Below, piece after piece: positions 10,383 to 22,100 of a stretch of DNA of 64,000 nt. How positions within the stretch are numbered: the first letter of the stretch is position 1; each line of letters opens with the position of its first letter. The notes under the pieces are model-generated. The model saw nothing but the letters and a program-made list of their open reading frames with translations, made no database searches and had not been told where the DNA came from. Where the stretch lies: contig OX465107.1 of assembly GCA_949987565.1 (NCBI GenBank), positions 14,377,196 to 14,441,195 of the forward strand. The letters run 5' to 3'. This DNA is from Luidia sarsii. Lineage: Eukaryota; Echinodermata; Asteroidea; Paxillosida; Luidiidae. The position numbers and the translations under genes were made by a program.

Positions 10383-10733
10383 ATGATCAAGGATGGATTC
10401 CGCAGGAAACCATCACTAGTAGAAGGCGAAATTAATCATGCCCTTTTCTTTGCTAATATTGATCTAGAGCGCATAACAAAAAGTCAACCACTACGGGATT
10501 ATATTAATGTCCAGTATCTGAAAAACATAGCTCATATATGTCGTAGGGAAAATACAAATTTGACCAAGCTTAGTTTATTTTTTATCCCTAGAGTCCCATA
10601 CTATCGAGATCCCTGGATAGGTATCTCAGGACTACTGGGTGATCTTTCTATTGAGCAGATTAAAAGAGAAACACAGTCGAAGACTGGTTTCACCAGGCTC
10701 CTACCTAGGAGTCCTGACTCATATGAAGCCTAA
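10383..10733 (+). pseudogene. LINE C-terminal segment
   Basis: Same frame as the palm part after the premature stop; no recognised motif. LINE-like coding sequence appears to resume in another frame at about 10811-10914 beyond a SINE insertion. Confidence 0.6.
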
Positions 10734-10744
10734 AGCTTCAAAAT

Positions 10745-10812
10745 GAGGACCTAAACTGTAATATAAGCAGGGATTCAAACCCGTGACTCATGCTTTTTAG
10801 GGCAGACGTCTA
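10745..10812 (-). repeat. tRNA-derived SINE, family S2, inserted in the LINE
   Basis: On the minus strand reads AGACGTCTGCCC ... CGGGTTTGAATCCCTGC, matching S2 copies at 28915 and 50625. It sits between the LINE open frame ending at 10733 and coding-like LINE sequence resuming at about 10811. Confidence 0.6.
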
Positions 10813-10904
10813 GCACGAACCCTTATTGAAGAGTGGAACTATCAACCACAGTTCCTTGCTTTTCGTCAGAAAATCAAAGAACCAGATATTCTGAAAAATT
10901 GGCA

Positions 10905-11075
10905 AAGAGAAAATTGGATTGGACCGGGACCTCTGGATTAACATACCAGTGCTCGTCCATCTGAGCTATCCAGCCCTTAGATGGTGGCCTCCCTAATAGT
11001 CAACTAGTCTTTACCGGGGTAGGGGCACCAGTCAGAAGCCATTCAACCATTAACTGCCGTATATCTTCAGGGATC
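10905..11075 (-). repeat. tRNA-derived SINE, family S1
   Basis: Minus-strand copy: GAGCTATCCAGCCCTTAGAT (A-box side), TAGTCAACTAGTCTTTACC and GGGGCACCAGTCAGAAGC are all diagnostic of S1. The B-box side is partly lost. Confidence 0.8.
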
Positions 11076-13018
11076 ACAACCAATTGTTGTAAACCTGGCT
11101 ACGGCAGCTCGGGCATCACACAAAGTGGATGCAGCTTTTTCAATTAAAGTCAGATATTCTGGCTACATTTTCTTATTTAATTTTTACTTAATTTCATGAT
11201 TATGATGTTAAAGTAAAAGACACACAGTAATTTGTTTCCTTGCTTTTGCTTGGGAAAGTGAATATTATATAGTTTATTTTTCTGTGCTAGGTTATTTATC
11301 CTATCAAAATGATCTTTCTCATGTCTACCCATTTTGGAAAATTATCAGAAAACAGTGTAGTTCACAACAATATGGCACCCCTAATAGAATATAGTTTCAA
11401 GATTTAATTTCTTGTTTCATATTGCATTCTAGTTATCACTGCATCCATAGAGAAAAGCAAGTGCAGGTTTGTACTTAATTAATTTAATCATTTCAAATAT
11501 TCAATCAGATCCTTTTAATGAGTGTATTTTCAACTGCCGTTGCCTGGGAAACTAAGTGAAGCTTTCATATTGTGGAATAAAATGGTATTTAAGACAACCT
11601 TGTGGTTCAATGTTAATTTGTTAGTCTGATTCAGAAGATGCCAGGCTTGAACTGTGACCCTATTTGGCTGTAGAACTGGAGGGATGCTTCCCTACAGCCG
11701 TGGACAGCTACACATTGTGGGGAGGATTTTTTTCTGGAGGTAATTAGCAGAAAATATACTTTGATAAGAACTCATCAACTGAAATGAATCTGAGAGATGA
11801 AGGTCCAAAACTATAATTTTCAGCCAAGCTTTTGAGAAAGGTCCTGCTAGGATCGAGAACGTCAGGCCCACTAAATTTTGAGTTGTGCATTTTGGTAGTT
11901 TTAGTCTGGAAGCAGTTTGCAGCATTTTTGTATATCACTTTGAAGCCATACGAACTAAGAATCGGAAACATTTTGGTGTGGATTTATTCACCTTGAATGC
12001 GAGGGTTGTTGTACTATGGTCTATGGGAGCTTGATTGAGTGACCAGTAACCCGAGGAGTGTAGATAAACACCTAACACTGATGTCGTTTTCCATAGGCGT
12101 TGTGTATGACTGTCGGTCTCTGGCTGGCTGGGGGGGGGGAGTACACAAAAAAATCCATCCAAGCTGATTATCATAAAGTGTGGACCCACAACTTCTTGTT
12201 AATAAGGGGTATTTGGAGACTAATTAACCGATATATTGTAGAATAATTAAAGCTTAAGACAACCTGGGGGTTACTCTTCAATTTGGTATGTACTATGTAA
12301 TATGGACCATATCTAGCTTTAAATGAGGCCCTATTTGGCTGTAGAAGTGGAGTGGTCCATCCCAAAATCCTTGCAGAAATTCGGCTTGGACGGCTACACG
12401 TTTTGGGGGTGTTTTTTCTGGGGGTAATTAGCAAAAAATCTAATAGGCTAAGGGCACTAACATTTAAAAGAATCTGAGAGATGAAGGTCCAAACTACAAT
12501 TTTCAGTACAGCTTCAAGAACAGAGACTTTTGGGCATGGGATAATTGGCTTTGGAAAGTGAGTGTTTTTGTACAGTGTTCGATGGTCTCGATTTAGTGTT
12601 CTGCACCCACAGGGGAGATTGAATAGCGCCCTCAGTGGCGCCTAATTGCAATCACCCGCGACAAAGCCCAAATATCCAGAGCAGCTGACATAACTAAACA
12701 TCGATCGTAGAGCTGGAAGTGGAAGCATTGCATCACGGAATGAGGGACTGAACAAAAGGTAAGGGAAAATGTTGGTCGTTCTCGTCATTGAAATGTTCTG
12801 ATAATCCTCCGAATGTGGACTGGTGTGAATATCTGTGTTGTTTCGTTTTCTGTGCTTCAAATCGGCGTTACGGGTAGCCTACTGTAACTCTCACTAGTTT
12901 TGTTCGCTCTTCGTGTACATGATGTACATGTACAGTTTGTACATGTACAGTTGTGTACGGTAGGTTGCGTAACCCTTGAAGGTGAGGGTTACGGTCACCG
13001 AAACTAGATTTGACTTGA
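11076..13018. other. Gene-free stretch with a duplicated segment
   Basis: No gene recognised. Two related segments (about 11588-11830 and 12251-12520) share TTAAGACAACCT, CCCTATTTGGCTGTAGAA, GGTAATTAGCA and ATCTGAGAGATGAAGGTCC. An FB2 arm lies at 11826-11935. Short TGTACATG runs occur at 12915-12955. Confidence 0.6.
11826..11935 (-). repeat. FB2 element, single arm, minus orientation
   Basis: TTTGAGAAAGGTCCTGCTAG, GTCAGGCCCACTAAATTTTG, then GCAGTTTGCAGCATTTTTG: the complete arm reversed. Confidence 0.8.
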
Positions 13019-13027
13019 ACCCCCGTG

Positions 13028-13218
13028 AAAACAGGGCCCCCAGATCATCGATCCCCTCTGTAGACCCGTAGACAGGTCCCAGATCATTGATCCCCTCTGT
13101 AGACCCGTAGACAGGTCCCAGATCATCGTCCCCTCTGTAGACCCGTACTCAGGTCCCCCCCTCAGTAGACTGTAGACCCATAGACAGGTCCCAGATCATT
13201 GATCCCCTCTGTAGACCC
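13028..13218. repeat. 39-bp minisatellite, left block
   Basis: About five copies of a 39-bp unit (ATCCCCTCTGTAGACCC + ATAGACAGGTCCCAGATC), the same unit as in 14204-15415. The block stops inside a unit at GTAGACCC where a transposon is inserted. Confidence 0.9.
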
Positions 13219-14203
13219 CACGGGCGTAAATCCCGGGGGGGATGGGGGGGATATATCCCCCCCAATTTTGGGGGGTGGGGGATGACCTGTACAAATATCC
13301 CCCCCACTTTTCAAAGGCTGGAAAAATTAAAAATGCACACCATACATAAACTTTTGAACTGCTTTATAAGCTATCATTTAGGTGATCAATTAAATTTTTA
13401 AAGCCAAACATTTTCCAATCAGAGTCTTCAGACAATTCAACCACATGGCCTCGACATCCAGGAGGGCTGTACCCTGCCTGTTTATGTTTCCCCATAATCC
13501 GTCTTTGGTGTTATTTCCCCTTTTCTCTTTCAATCTCTCTCTTTGATGCTCCCCACCTTCTAATCCCTACCCCCCAAAAACCCAATCCTCCCCTTTGATC
13601 TCACCTACATGCTATCCCCCTTTGATGATCCCCACCTTCTAGTCCCTACCCAAACCCCAACCCTCTCCTTTGATCTCACCCACATGCTATCCCCCTTTGA
13701 TGATCCCCACCTTCTAGTCCCTACCCAAACTCCAACCCTCCCCTTTGATCTCACCTACATGCTATCCCCTTTGTTGCTCCCCACCTTCTAGTCCCTTCCC
13801 AAACCCCAACCCTCTCCTTTGATCTCACCCACATGCTACCCCCTTTGATCTCTTTTTGACTCACTGGACCAAGTCAATATCGAGGACATGGCAAGAGAAT
13901 TCGCAGCCAGGACGGATATCAGAAGGAACATTTTTGGTTATTTCTGATTCTGAATCATCAACACCTCATCAGCCTACCAACTTACCAAGGATCATAATAA
14001 AGCGCTTTCCCCAAGATTTGATTGAAATCAAGTTTTAAAGTCGAGGGGACAAATATTTTTTTTCTGCAAAGATATCGAGTCTGCATGTCAATTGTCATTG
14101 CTTGAATGTGTGTCAAAAATTGTGTTTGGTCTTGTAAGAAAATATTGAATTGTGCTTAATAGCAATCATCCCCCCCAGTCCAGAGAACGGATTTACGCCA
14201 CTG
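13219..14203. mobile_element. Non-autonomous hAT-like DNA transposon inserted in the minisatellite
   Basis: Terminal inverted repeats CACGGGCGTAAATCC (left) and GGATTTACGCCACTG (right), flanked on both sides by GTAGACCC, an 8-bp target duplication placed exactly where the minisatellite unit is interrupted. The 985-bp element has C-rich and G-rich ends and about four 75-bp tandem units inside (13593-13850). No transposase recognised. The 8-bp duplication and CAGTGGCG-type end favour the hAT superfamily. Confidence 0.8.
13593..13852. repeat. 75-bp tandem repeat inside the hAT-like element
   Basis: Units start at 13593, 13668, 13743 and 13817 with CTTTGATCTCACC(T/C)ACATGC; they include CCCCACCTTCTAGTCCCT. 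Strongly pyrimidine-rich on the plus strand. Confidence 0.85.
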
Positions 14204-15415
14204 GTAGACCCATAGGCAGGTCACAGATCATCGATCCCCTCTGTAGACCCATAGACAGGTCCCAGATCATTGATCCCCTCTGTAGACCCGTAGACAGGTC
14301 CCAGATCATCAATCCCCTCTGTAGACCTATAGACAGGTCCCAGATCATTGATCCCCTCTGTAGACCCTTAGACAGGTCCCAGATCCTTGATCCCCTCTGT
14401 AGACCCATAGGCAGGTCACAGATCATCAATCCCCTCTGTAGACCCATAGACAGGTCCCAGATCATTGATCCCCTCTGTAGACCCGTAGACAGGTCCCAGA
14501 TCATCGATCCCCTCTGTAGACCTGAGGCAGGTCACAGATCATCGTCCCCTCTGTAGACCCGTAGACAGGTCCCAGATCATCAATCCCCTCTGTAGACCCA
14601 TAGACAGGTCCCAGATCATTGATCCCCTCTGTAGACCCGTAGACAGGTCCCAGATCCTTGATCCCCTCTGTAGACCCATAGGCAGGTTACAGATCATCGA
14701 TCCCCTCTGTAGACCCATAGACAGGTCCCAGATCATCGATCCCCTCTGTAGACCTGAGGCAGGTCACAGATCATCGTCCCCTCTGTAGACCCGTAGACAG
14801 GTCCCAGATCATCAATCCCCTCTGTAGACCCATAGACAGGTCCCAGATCATTGATCCCCTCTGTAGACCCATAGACAGGTCCCAGATCCTTGATCCCCTC
14901 TGTAGACCCATAGGCAGGTTACAGATCATCGATCCCCTCTGTAGACCCATAGACAGGTCCCAGATCATCAATCCCCTCTGTAGACCCGTAGACATGTCCC
15001 AGATCATCAATCCCCTCTGTAGACCCATAGACAGGTCCCAGATCATTGATCCCCTCTGTAGACCCGTAGACAGGTCCCAGATCCTTGATCCCCTCTGTAG
15101 ACCTGAGGCAGGTCACAGATCATCAATCCCCTCTGTAGACCCATGTAGACAGGTCCCAGATCATCGTTCCCCTCTGTAGACCCATAGGCAGGTCCCAGAT
15201 CAACGATCCCCTCTGTAGACCCGTAGACAGGTCCCAGATCATCGTTCCCCTCTGTAGACCCATAGGCAGGTCCCAGATCAACGATCCCCTCTGTAGACCC
15301 GTAGACAGGTCCCAGATCACCGATCCCCTCTGTAGACCCATAGGCAGGTCCCAGATCAACGATCCCCTCTGTAGACCCGTAGAAAGGGCCCAGATCATCG
15401 TTCCCCTCTGATGAT
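14204..15415. repeat. 39-bp minisatellite, right block, with higher-order structure
   Basis: About 31 copies of the 39-bp unit. Thirteen-codon periodicity leaves several frames open on both strands (PLCRPIDRSQI on plus). Variant units recur in blocks: a six-unit block starting at CCTGAGGCAGG repeats at 14521 and about 14753, and a two-unit 78-bp block repeats about three times at the 3' end (15150-15415). Confidence 0.93.
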
Positions 15416-15767
15416 ATTCGGGATCAAGGATATGGGCCCTGTTTATTGGTTTAACCCAGCCCTTGATAATCTGAGGGCTTACGGTTACAAAGTTACATAA
15501 CCTGTGTTATCTGAAAGATTTTATCATCCTGGTTTGCTCAAAGGATTTGTAGTTAAGGAAAAGCACCATGTAAAGTTAATACGTGTTTAGAAATTATTCC
15601 GTAATAAAAGTGAACTCACATAGGTCTTTTTGAGTAGGGCCCTATTTAAACTTAAAGATGAAGTAGGCCTTATGGTCAAGTTCAAGATCCATTTTTTGGG
15701 GGGCCAATTCATATGAGTTTGGTGTTTGAATATATCAAGATGAGATCATTGGTGTCCCAATGCTGCC

Positions 15768-15840
15768 CAATGTTTCGATCCCAGCAGGACCTTTCTCAGA
15801 GACAGGTCCTGCTAGGAATCAATACGCCAGGCCCTCTCCA
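15768..15840. repeat. FB2 foldback element, short palindrome
   Basis: AGCAGGACCTTTCTCAGAG faces ACAGGTCCTGCTAGGAATC, with CCAATGTTTCGATC and GCCAGGCCCTC on the outer sides. Confidence 0.7.
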
Positions 15841-15956
15841 ATGTAGAGATTTTTTATTTTGGTCAGCTAGCAATTTGCAACAATTCCGTGCTTCTTCTTT
15901 CACCACAGGTATACATCTACCGGTACAAGCAGATTGATAACCCAGCTAGATCAGCA

Positions 15957-16190
15957 ATGGCCGACTATGCGAGCTTGGGATCGGAGGATGGGCAGGAGGC
16001 GGAGGAAGACAAACAGAACCAGGAGCCGTGTCTTCCCAAGACGTGGTCTGAGGATGCCCCCAACCAGGCATCGCAGGCAGAGGTCTTAGATGCAAGGGGA
16101 AGGAAATGCTGGCACAAGTTGTTCCCGGCGGCATCGTTAATGGAATACAAAGAGATTCTCAAGCAACTGCTTACATTGTCCTGGCCTGTG
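15957..16190 (+). CDS. MATE exon 1 (N-terminus)
   Basis: ATG in agcaATGgcc; 78 codons: acidic, polar N-terminal tail, then YKEILKQLLTLSWPV entering TM1. A good acceptor (ccacag|gt, exon from 15909) lies upstream and the frame is open to it, so 15909-15956 is probably 5'UTR behind a non-coding exon. Donor cctgtg|gtatgt. Confidence 0.85.
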
Positions 16191-19100
16191 GTATGTTCAC
16201 TATGTTGCCTGCTTATTTTTGTCTGTCTTTCTGTCTGTATAAATTTCTGTACATGTTTGTATTTCTGTCTTTTTGTCTATATCTTTCTCTCAGTTTTCTG
16301 TCTGTCTATTGCTCTGTTAGTCTGTCTGTTTGTCTCTGTGTCTATCTTTCTTTAATGTCTCTTTAGTTAAGTTGTTTCTCTGTCAGTCTGTCTCTTAGTC
16401 AAATATAAAGGAATTAACCTGACTAGGAACTTTTGAAGAATTTTGAAAAATGGCAATGAAAACTTTGACTGGACCAGGGATGGATTTCACAAAGCCTTAC
16501 GATGCATTGTAACTCAACTTACAATAGACAAGCCATCGAAAGATGTGGTAGGCCGTATGGTTTCTGTGCATCGTTCATCGTCATGTGATTGATTGTAAGT
16601 TACGATGGGTTTGAACCCAAAACCTCTTTCCAAAACTATTTGCCATATTGTTTGATCTGTTTCATTTCTTCACGATTGATGGCTGTCCATTGTGCGAGTG
16701 TACATGTAGGTAGACCTAGGCTGCCCCCAGGGTAATTCTGCTGTACCACCACTTGATAAGGCAGCCTGGGTTGAAGGCACCTGATATTCATTGTTCAAAT
16801 TGCTTTATATAAACAGGATGGCTCATTCCTCATTGCTCAATATACAGCATGCTTTACATATGCCCTTCCGACATTTACCGGTAGTCAGCTTGCATAATCC
16901 ACATTGAATCATTTCATCTTGTTGATAGAAACAGGCTGTACGTGTGCTCGTTCACTTTTATTCATTAGCAAATTAATTGATTGTGGGTGATATCTTAAAC
17001 CCCTATAGCAACTGCTTTGCAATGCAATTCATGGGGGGAAATTATTCATTCAATTCATCAAAGAGCATCAAGGATGATTTGAAATTCATCAAATGAAACA
17101 AATGTCCTTGTCTATTTTACAGGTACATGTACATGTACACTGCACTTTGAGAGGAAAGTGTTATGCTGTCTTTGAAATTATAATGTAACGATTACGCAAT
17201 CACATAACAAGTCTCCTGACTGTGTGGACTCTTACAAGCTTTATATCAAACAAGATCAAATGAGGTTTTCATGGTGAGGATTGCACAAGGAGTAGGTTTG
17301 CGGTGACGGTACACCATGCAAAATTTCTCTCATGCATGGTGTCACCGCTTACCTACCGTACTCCTTAAGCTTTATATCTCCTGAATTAAGTTTCAGTGGC
17401 ATCATTCTTATATAACATAAATAGAATCAAAATACGAAGCAGCTCTGTGGGTGTTCATCACAATCACATCTGTACTTCATTTTGCTTTTGTGACCTGGGT
17501 GAAGACAGAGAGAGAGAATAGACACAGGGAACCAGTCTTTCATGAGGAAAGAATTGACAGTCATTTTGTTACCGGTCGCAGACCAGTGCCTTATTAATCA
17601 ATTTTTCCAGGGCTTGCATTACATGCCAAAGATTCTGGCATCAATAACTCGGAGACCCACACCCTGCCGATGTAATTATAATTTCCATAGATGGCAATCT
17701 TTACCGACACTCCCCTGCTGTAATCACACGTACATATCACACCTTCCACCTGCAGTGCGTGTATATGGTTGCCACCCTCTTCCTACCGATGATATCCATC
17801 ATCTTCTCAGGGCATCTTGGCAGCAACGAGATTGTAGCCTCATCTCTTGCCCAATCGGTAATTCGCTTATCATAATTTTTTGCCTTTTTTTTATTGCTAC
17901 GCCAACATTACGTACATGTATATACATCTTCAAATGTGCTATCACCAAGTCATTCTTCATGGTAATGAATTGTCTAGATGAATTATGTTCTTAGTGAACC
18001 ATTTTCCAGCATCAAGTCCTAAATCACTAAGCTTTGCTGTACCAATCATGGATTATAAAGTAATAATTTACCAAATAAAACCATTTTCACGGGAATTGCA
18101 TAACATTCAGATTGCTCTATTAAATGATAAATAGTATATAGTTTGGGGTGACACCATGTACGAGAATCTCTTTTGTGAGTGAGTGTGGTTCTGAAAAAAT
18201 GGTTTCGCTCGACGTTTCGGACAGTGCGCTCTCTTCATCATCAAGATGGTGTCACCACAAACCTATAATCTTTATTAGTACCACCACCATGTACATGTAT
18301 TGGCTTGAATCTTATTGGTCTACATGTACATGTACATGTATATTATTAGCTTTAGTGTAAGAATCCACAGGTTTTTTTTTAGTTAAGTATTTTTTTCTTT
18401 TTTCGTTCAGGTTGTAAATGTTTTCTGGAGAGGACCTATGCTTGGGTTTACTTCAGGGGCAGATACCTTGTTTTCACAGGTGAGTCAATAATTGATGTCC
18501 ATTGATCAATCAAGGGTTAGCATAACAGTCCAAAGTGAATACGAGAAAGCCCGTATACGGTGATTGTTGTTCTGAGAAAAAGAAAAAAAATCACCCTTGT
18601 TGGTTGCTGTAGGCTTGTTGAGATATCCATCCTGACTGTCTAGGATAAATCTACTTGAAATACTGTACAGACTATGATGAGGATGATTGATGATAGTCCA
18701 GTAATATTTGATATGAGATTATCCACCAGTGTTTGGAACCAAGAAAGTGCAGCATATTCAAAAGATGAAGGAGAAATTCCAGGAAGTGAAATAGGACGAA
18801 GATTTCAAATCCTGAAAGGTCTCATGTCCTGACATTCCTCCAAGGCAAAGAGGGAAATCTTGGTCTGTGATCAATGCACCGGGCCCATTAGTGTTTTAAG
18901 AATGTAGATTTATTTATGGATTTTCTAGTCTGCCAGTAGTAGTGTGCACCTTTTTTGTGAAATATCAGAATGTCTGTAGTCCCCACTAACAAATACTTGT
19001 GTGTTCTGTGCATTCCTGTCTCATACAATCATTTGCCCGTCTGCTAGTAGGATAGGATTAAATAAGACTTAAGGCTTTGCATGGTGGGTGTATCAATATA

Positions 19101-22100
19101 GGAAGGTTTGCGGTGACACTTTGTATCAGGTCTCTTAAAGGAAGAGGTTTGGTTCTGAAAAGAACCTGAGTGGTAACTCGACGTTTCGACCAGTATGCTC
19201 TGGCCGTCATCAGGAGAATGTCTTGGGCTTGGTGGTGGAACTCCTTATTTACCGGTGGTCACTGAGGCGGGAAGGCGGGAAAGATAATCCTCTGGGGAGG
19301 ATTATCCTAAGGGCTTAGGTCACTGAGGTGGGAAGGCGGGAAACCCAAAGGGGAGACTGGTGGGGGGGGACCTATGGGTGCTCACTGGGGTGTGTCAGAA
19401 GGTGGTGGGGAGGCCGTGGGGAGGTGGTGGGGAGGATAGGATTCACTGTCTCTTTGATCTTATTCAACCATCCTGCAACCTATCTTTCTCCAGATCCTTT
19501 TGCCATCTCCCAATCCTTCTAGAAGAATATTTTCTTTGCATGGATGTCTCACAAATAACGATTTGGAGTAGAGCATTTTGTAAAGCACCGGCATCTGCTA
19601 GAAAGGCGCTCATGGCGTTCGAAGAAGAAGACAGTTTGTAGGATTGTGAAGTTTGTGAGTCGGCCTCTTTGTATAGGTGTAATAGTAAGTGTATCTTGCA
19701 AATTGTACTGGACGGAGATGATTGAACAGTCAGTGGGAGTTGGTTCCGGAGTTGGGGCTGATGCTGCTGAAAAGGGAAAAGGAACGGTCACCCCAAAGAG
19801 TAAATGTTCTAGGCTCATGTAGCTGCATGAGTTGACTGGAGTGAAGTCCAGTCCAGTGTACGGCTGAATGAGTGGGTGAAATTGCAAAACTGAAATGGAT
19901 AGGACCCTCTACTTTTGAGAATGATTCTTTGGTTGTTGTTTCTTTGTTTGTTCCCCAGACGTACGGCAGTGCCAATAAGAAAAGAGTGGGAATCATCTTT
20001 CAGCGTTTCCTCATACTGACCACGCTTCTGTCCATTGTGTGCAGTGGATTTCTGATCAACACAAAGGGAGTCTTGCTGCTGTGTTCACAGGATCCTTACA
20101 TATCGCAGTTAGTCTACTCGTGATTGAAACCTTGAACCCTTCAAAATCTCATCGACTCATGATTCAAATCTAAGGGCAAAGTGTATCGAATCATATCTTC
20201 TGCGAAAATGAGTCGCATTGGGTCAAGTCATTATCAGTGACTTATACCACAAAGCTTCCCTTCATTTCAAGTTTTAGGTTAGAAATCAAGTTTCCAATCA
20301 GCAAATATGGACACTGACGAAGCAATATGAACCAAAATCGGAAAATTGATTATTTTTTTCACCCCCCTTAAATTTTAGTCACCCTGTGCATGGAAAAAAA
20401 CGGATCATTTTTGAAGTGCATCACAATGAAATCATAATGCACTTTTTAATTTAAAAACTTTAATTGATATCCTGAAAAAATTTCACACGTCTTCTTTCAT
20501 TTTTTTTTTTCATTTTTAGATTAGCGCATGGCTACGGACTGATATTTATTGCTGCCTTACCAGTAAGTGTCAGAAACGAGTGTCCTTGGTTTTCTTATTG
20601 AAAGTGATTGCGATATTGAGAAAGGGTTTGTTCAGCTTGAAAGGGAGAGAGCATCAAAAATTAGGGGTTCCTGACATTTCGGTCCTAGCAGGACCTTTCT
20701 CAGAGGCAGAATGTCTCTGAGAAAGGTCCTGCTAGGACCGAAATGTCAGGCCCTCCTAATTTTTCATTTCATTGATTTTGGCAAGACATATAAACACAAT
20801 AAATCAAATAAAATACCAACATTAATATCATTCAATATAAAATACAAAATGCAAGCCAAGGATAGCTTGAGAAAGCTGATTTAAAATGGCTTATTTCCAT
20901 CAACCCGCCCTTAAAATAGACAACAATTATTACCATTTAAAAACTATTCTAAAACATCCAAACACTACACTCCAAAGAAAATGATAAATTAGCTTGAGCA
21001 GAAAAGTGCATTTTAATATTCACTTTTTTATCCTTTTAGTCAGCAGTTTGCAACATTTTGACATTTTATTGACAGAGAGGATATAGACATGATTGGCTTG
21101 TTGTCATGGAAATTAGTTCTGATGCTCTTTATATCATTGTTTTTAAGATAATTAGCCTTTTTTAGCAAACAAAACCAACCATTTTCATCCTTTAAATTGG
21201 TTTATTGAAAATGTCATCAACATTTATCACGATGTATTCCAGTAACATTTTTATAGTTTGTTTATTCATATTACAAGAGACTTATCTTTGACTAATAGTT
21301 AATTTTCTAACTTTTCATTCCATTCGTGTCACTAAGCTTTGTGCATACCATCAAAGCAAGTCCAAGCTCTAAACCTGCCTAGATACAAACACCTTTCAGA
21401 CTGAGGGAGTTATTTGTAAGAAATGTGTGTGTAAAACTAACAGGTTTTCTCTTTCCCCTACCTTTGTGTATGTTTGTGTAGGCTGATACGGTCTTTGCGT
21501 TGCTTTTGAAATACCTTCAATGTCAGAGTATTGTGCACCCACCTCTCATTGTGGTCATTCTCCTGGGAGGGATAAACATCGTCCTTCATTTTGTCACAGT
21601 CTCAGCTCTGCAGATGGGCCTTTTGTAAGTAACAATTAAATTGAAGGCCATCTTGTAACTGCAGTAGAATAATACATATACAACCTAATAATAATGCGAC
21701 CTAAGTCCCGTTCATCTGGTTGGGTTGAATCTTTTCAGTCTGTGCTAAATTGTCTCGCTTTTGGTGATTTTTTTCTTGACGCTTTGTGAAAGCCACTCCA
21801 AAGGCCAAACTGGTCCCCTATGGAACCCCACGACCTTTTTCAAACCATTTTCGACCATTTTTGTCTCTGTCCAAAATCCGAAAACCCAGGTTGGGGAATT
21901 TTGCTGAGTTGAAGCTGAATCCCGAGAGGTTGTTTTGTTGTTGTCAAAACAGAGTAACTTTTCCAAAACCAAAACCCTTCCATTATGCATTTTGATTCCT
22001 CATTCATCTACATGTATGGAAAAAATTGAAGACAGACCTCAAGCATAAAAGCCAAGTCTTGGAAAGAAAAAGTCCTTTTTACATAAATTGATGTCTGGCC

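Larger units (their letters stand above)
9022..10733 (+). mobile_element. Non-LTR retrotransposon (LINE), 5'-truncated reverse transcriptase, disrupted
   Basis: Reverse transcriptase pieces in order: KNNKSAGTDNL (finger), SQFGFRKGRSTVDA, FVDLTAAYDHIPR (catalytic Asp of motif A), SGCRQGG, the YADD box (LLYADDLVLFC) and a C-terminal YLGHTIFNDGR segment. No endonuclease precedes it, so the copy is 5'-truncated. Breaks: a frameshift at the T-run near 9610-9618, and an in-frame TAA at 10338-10340 after which the same frame continues to 10733. The region just 5' of the open frame is pyrimidine-rich ending in CAG. Clade not assigned. A dead element. Confidence 0.92.

Noticed and set aside
14152..15398. 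Several repetitive open frames that look like a 13-residue repeat protein
   Set aside because: They are the 39-bp minisatellite read in different frames; open on both strands, as expected for a repeat and not for a gene.
13028..15415. CRISPR-like array
   Set aside because: Units are contiguous with no unique spacers, and the DNA is clearly animal nuclear.
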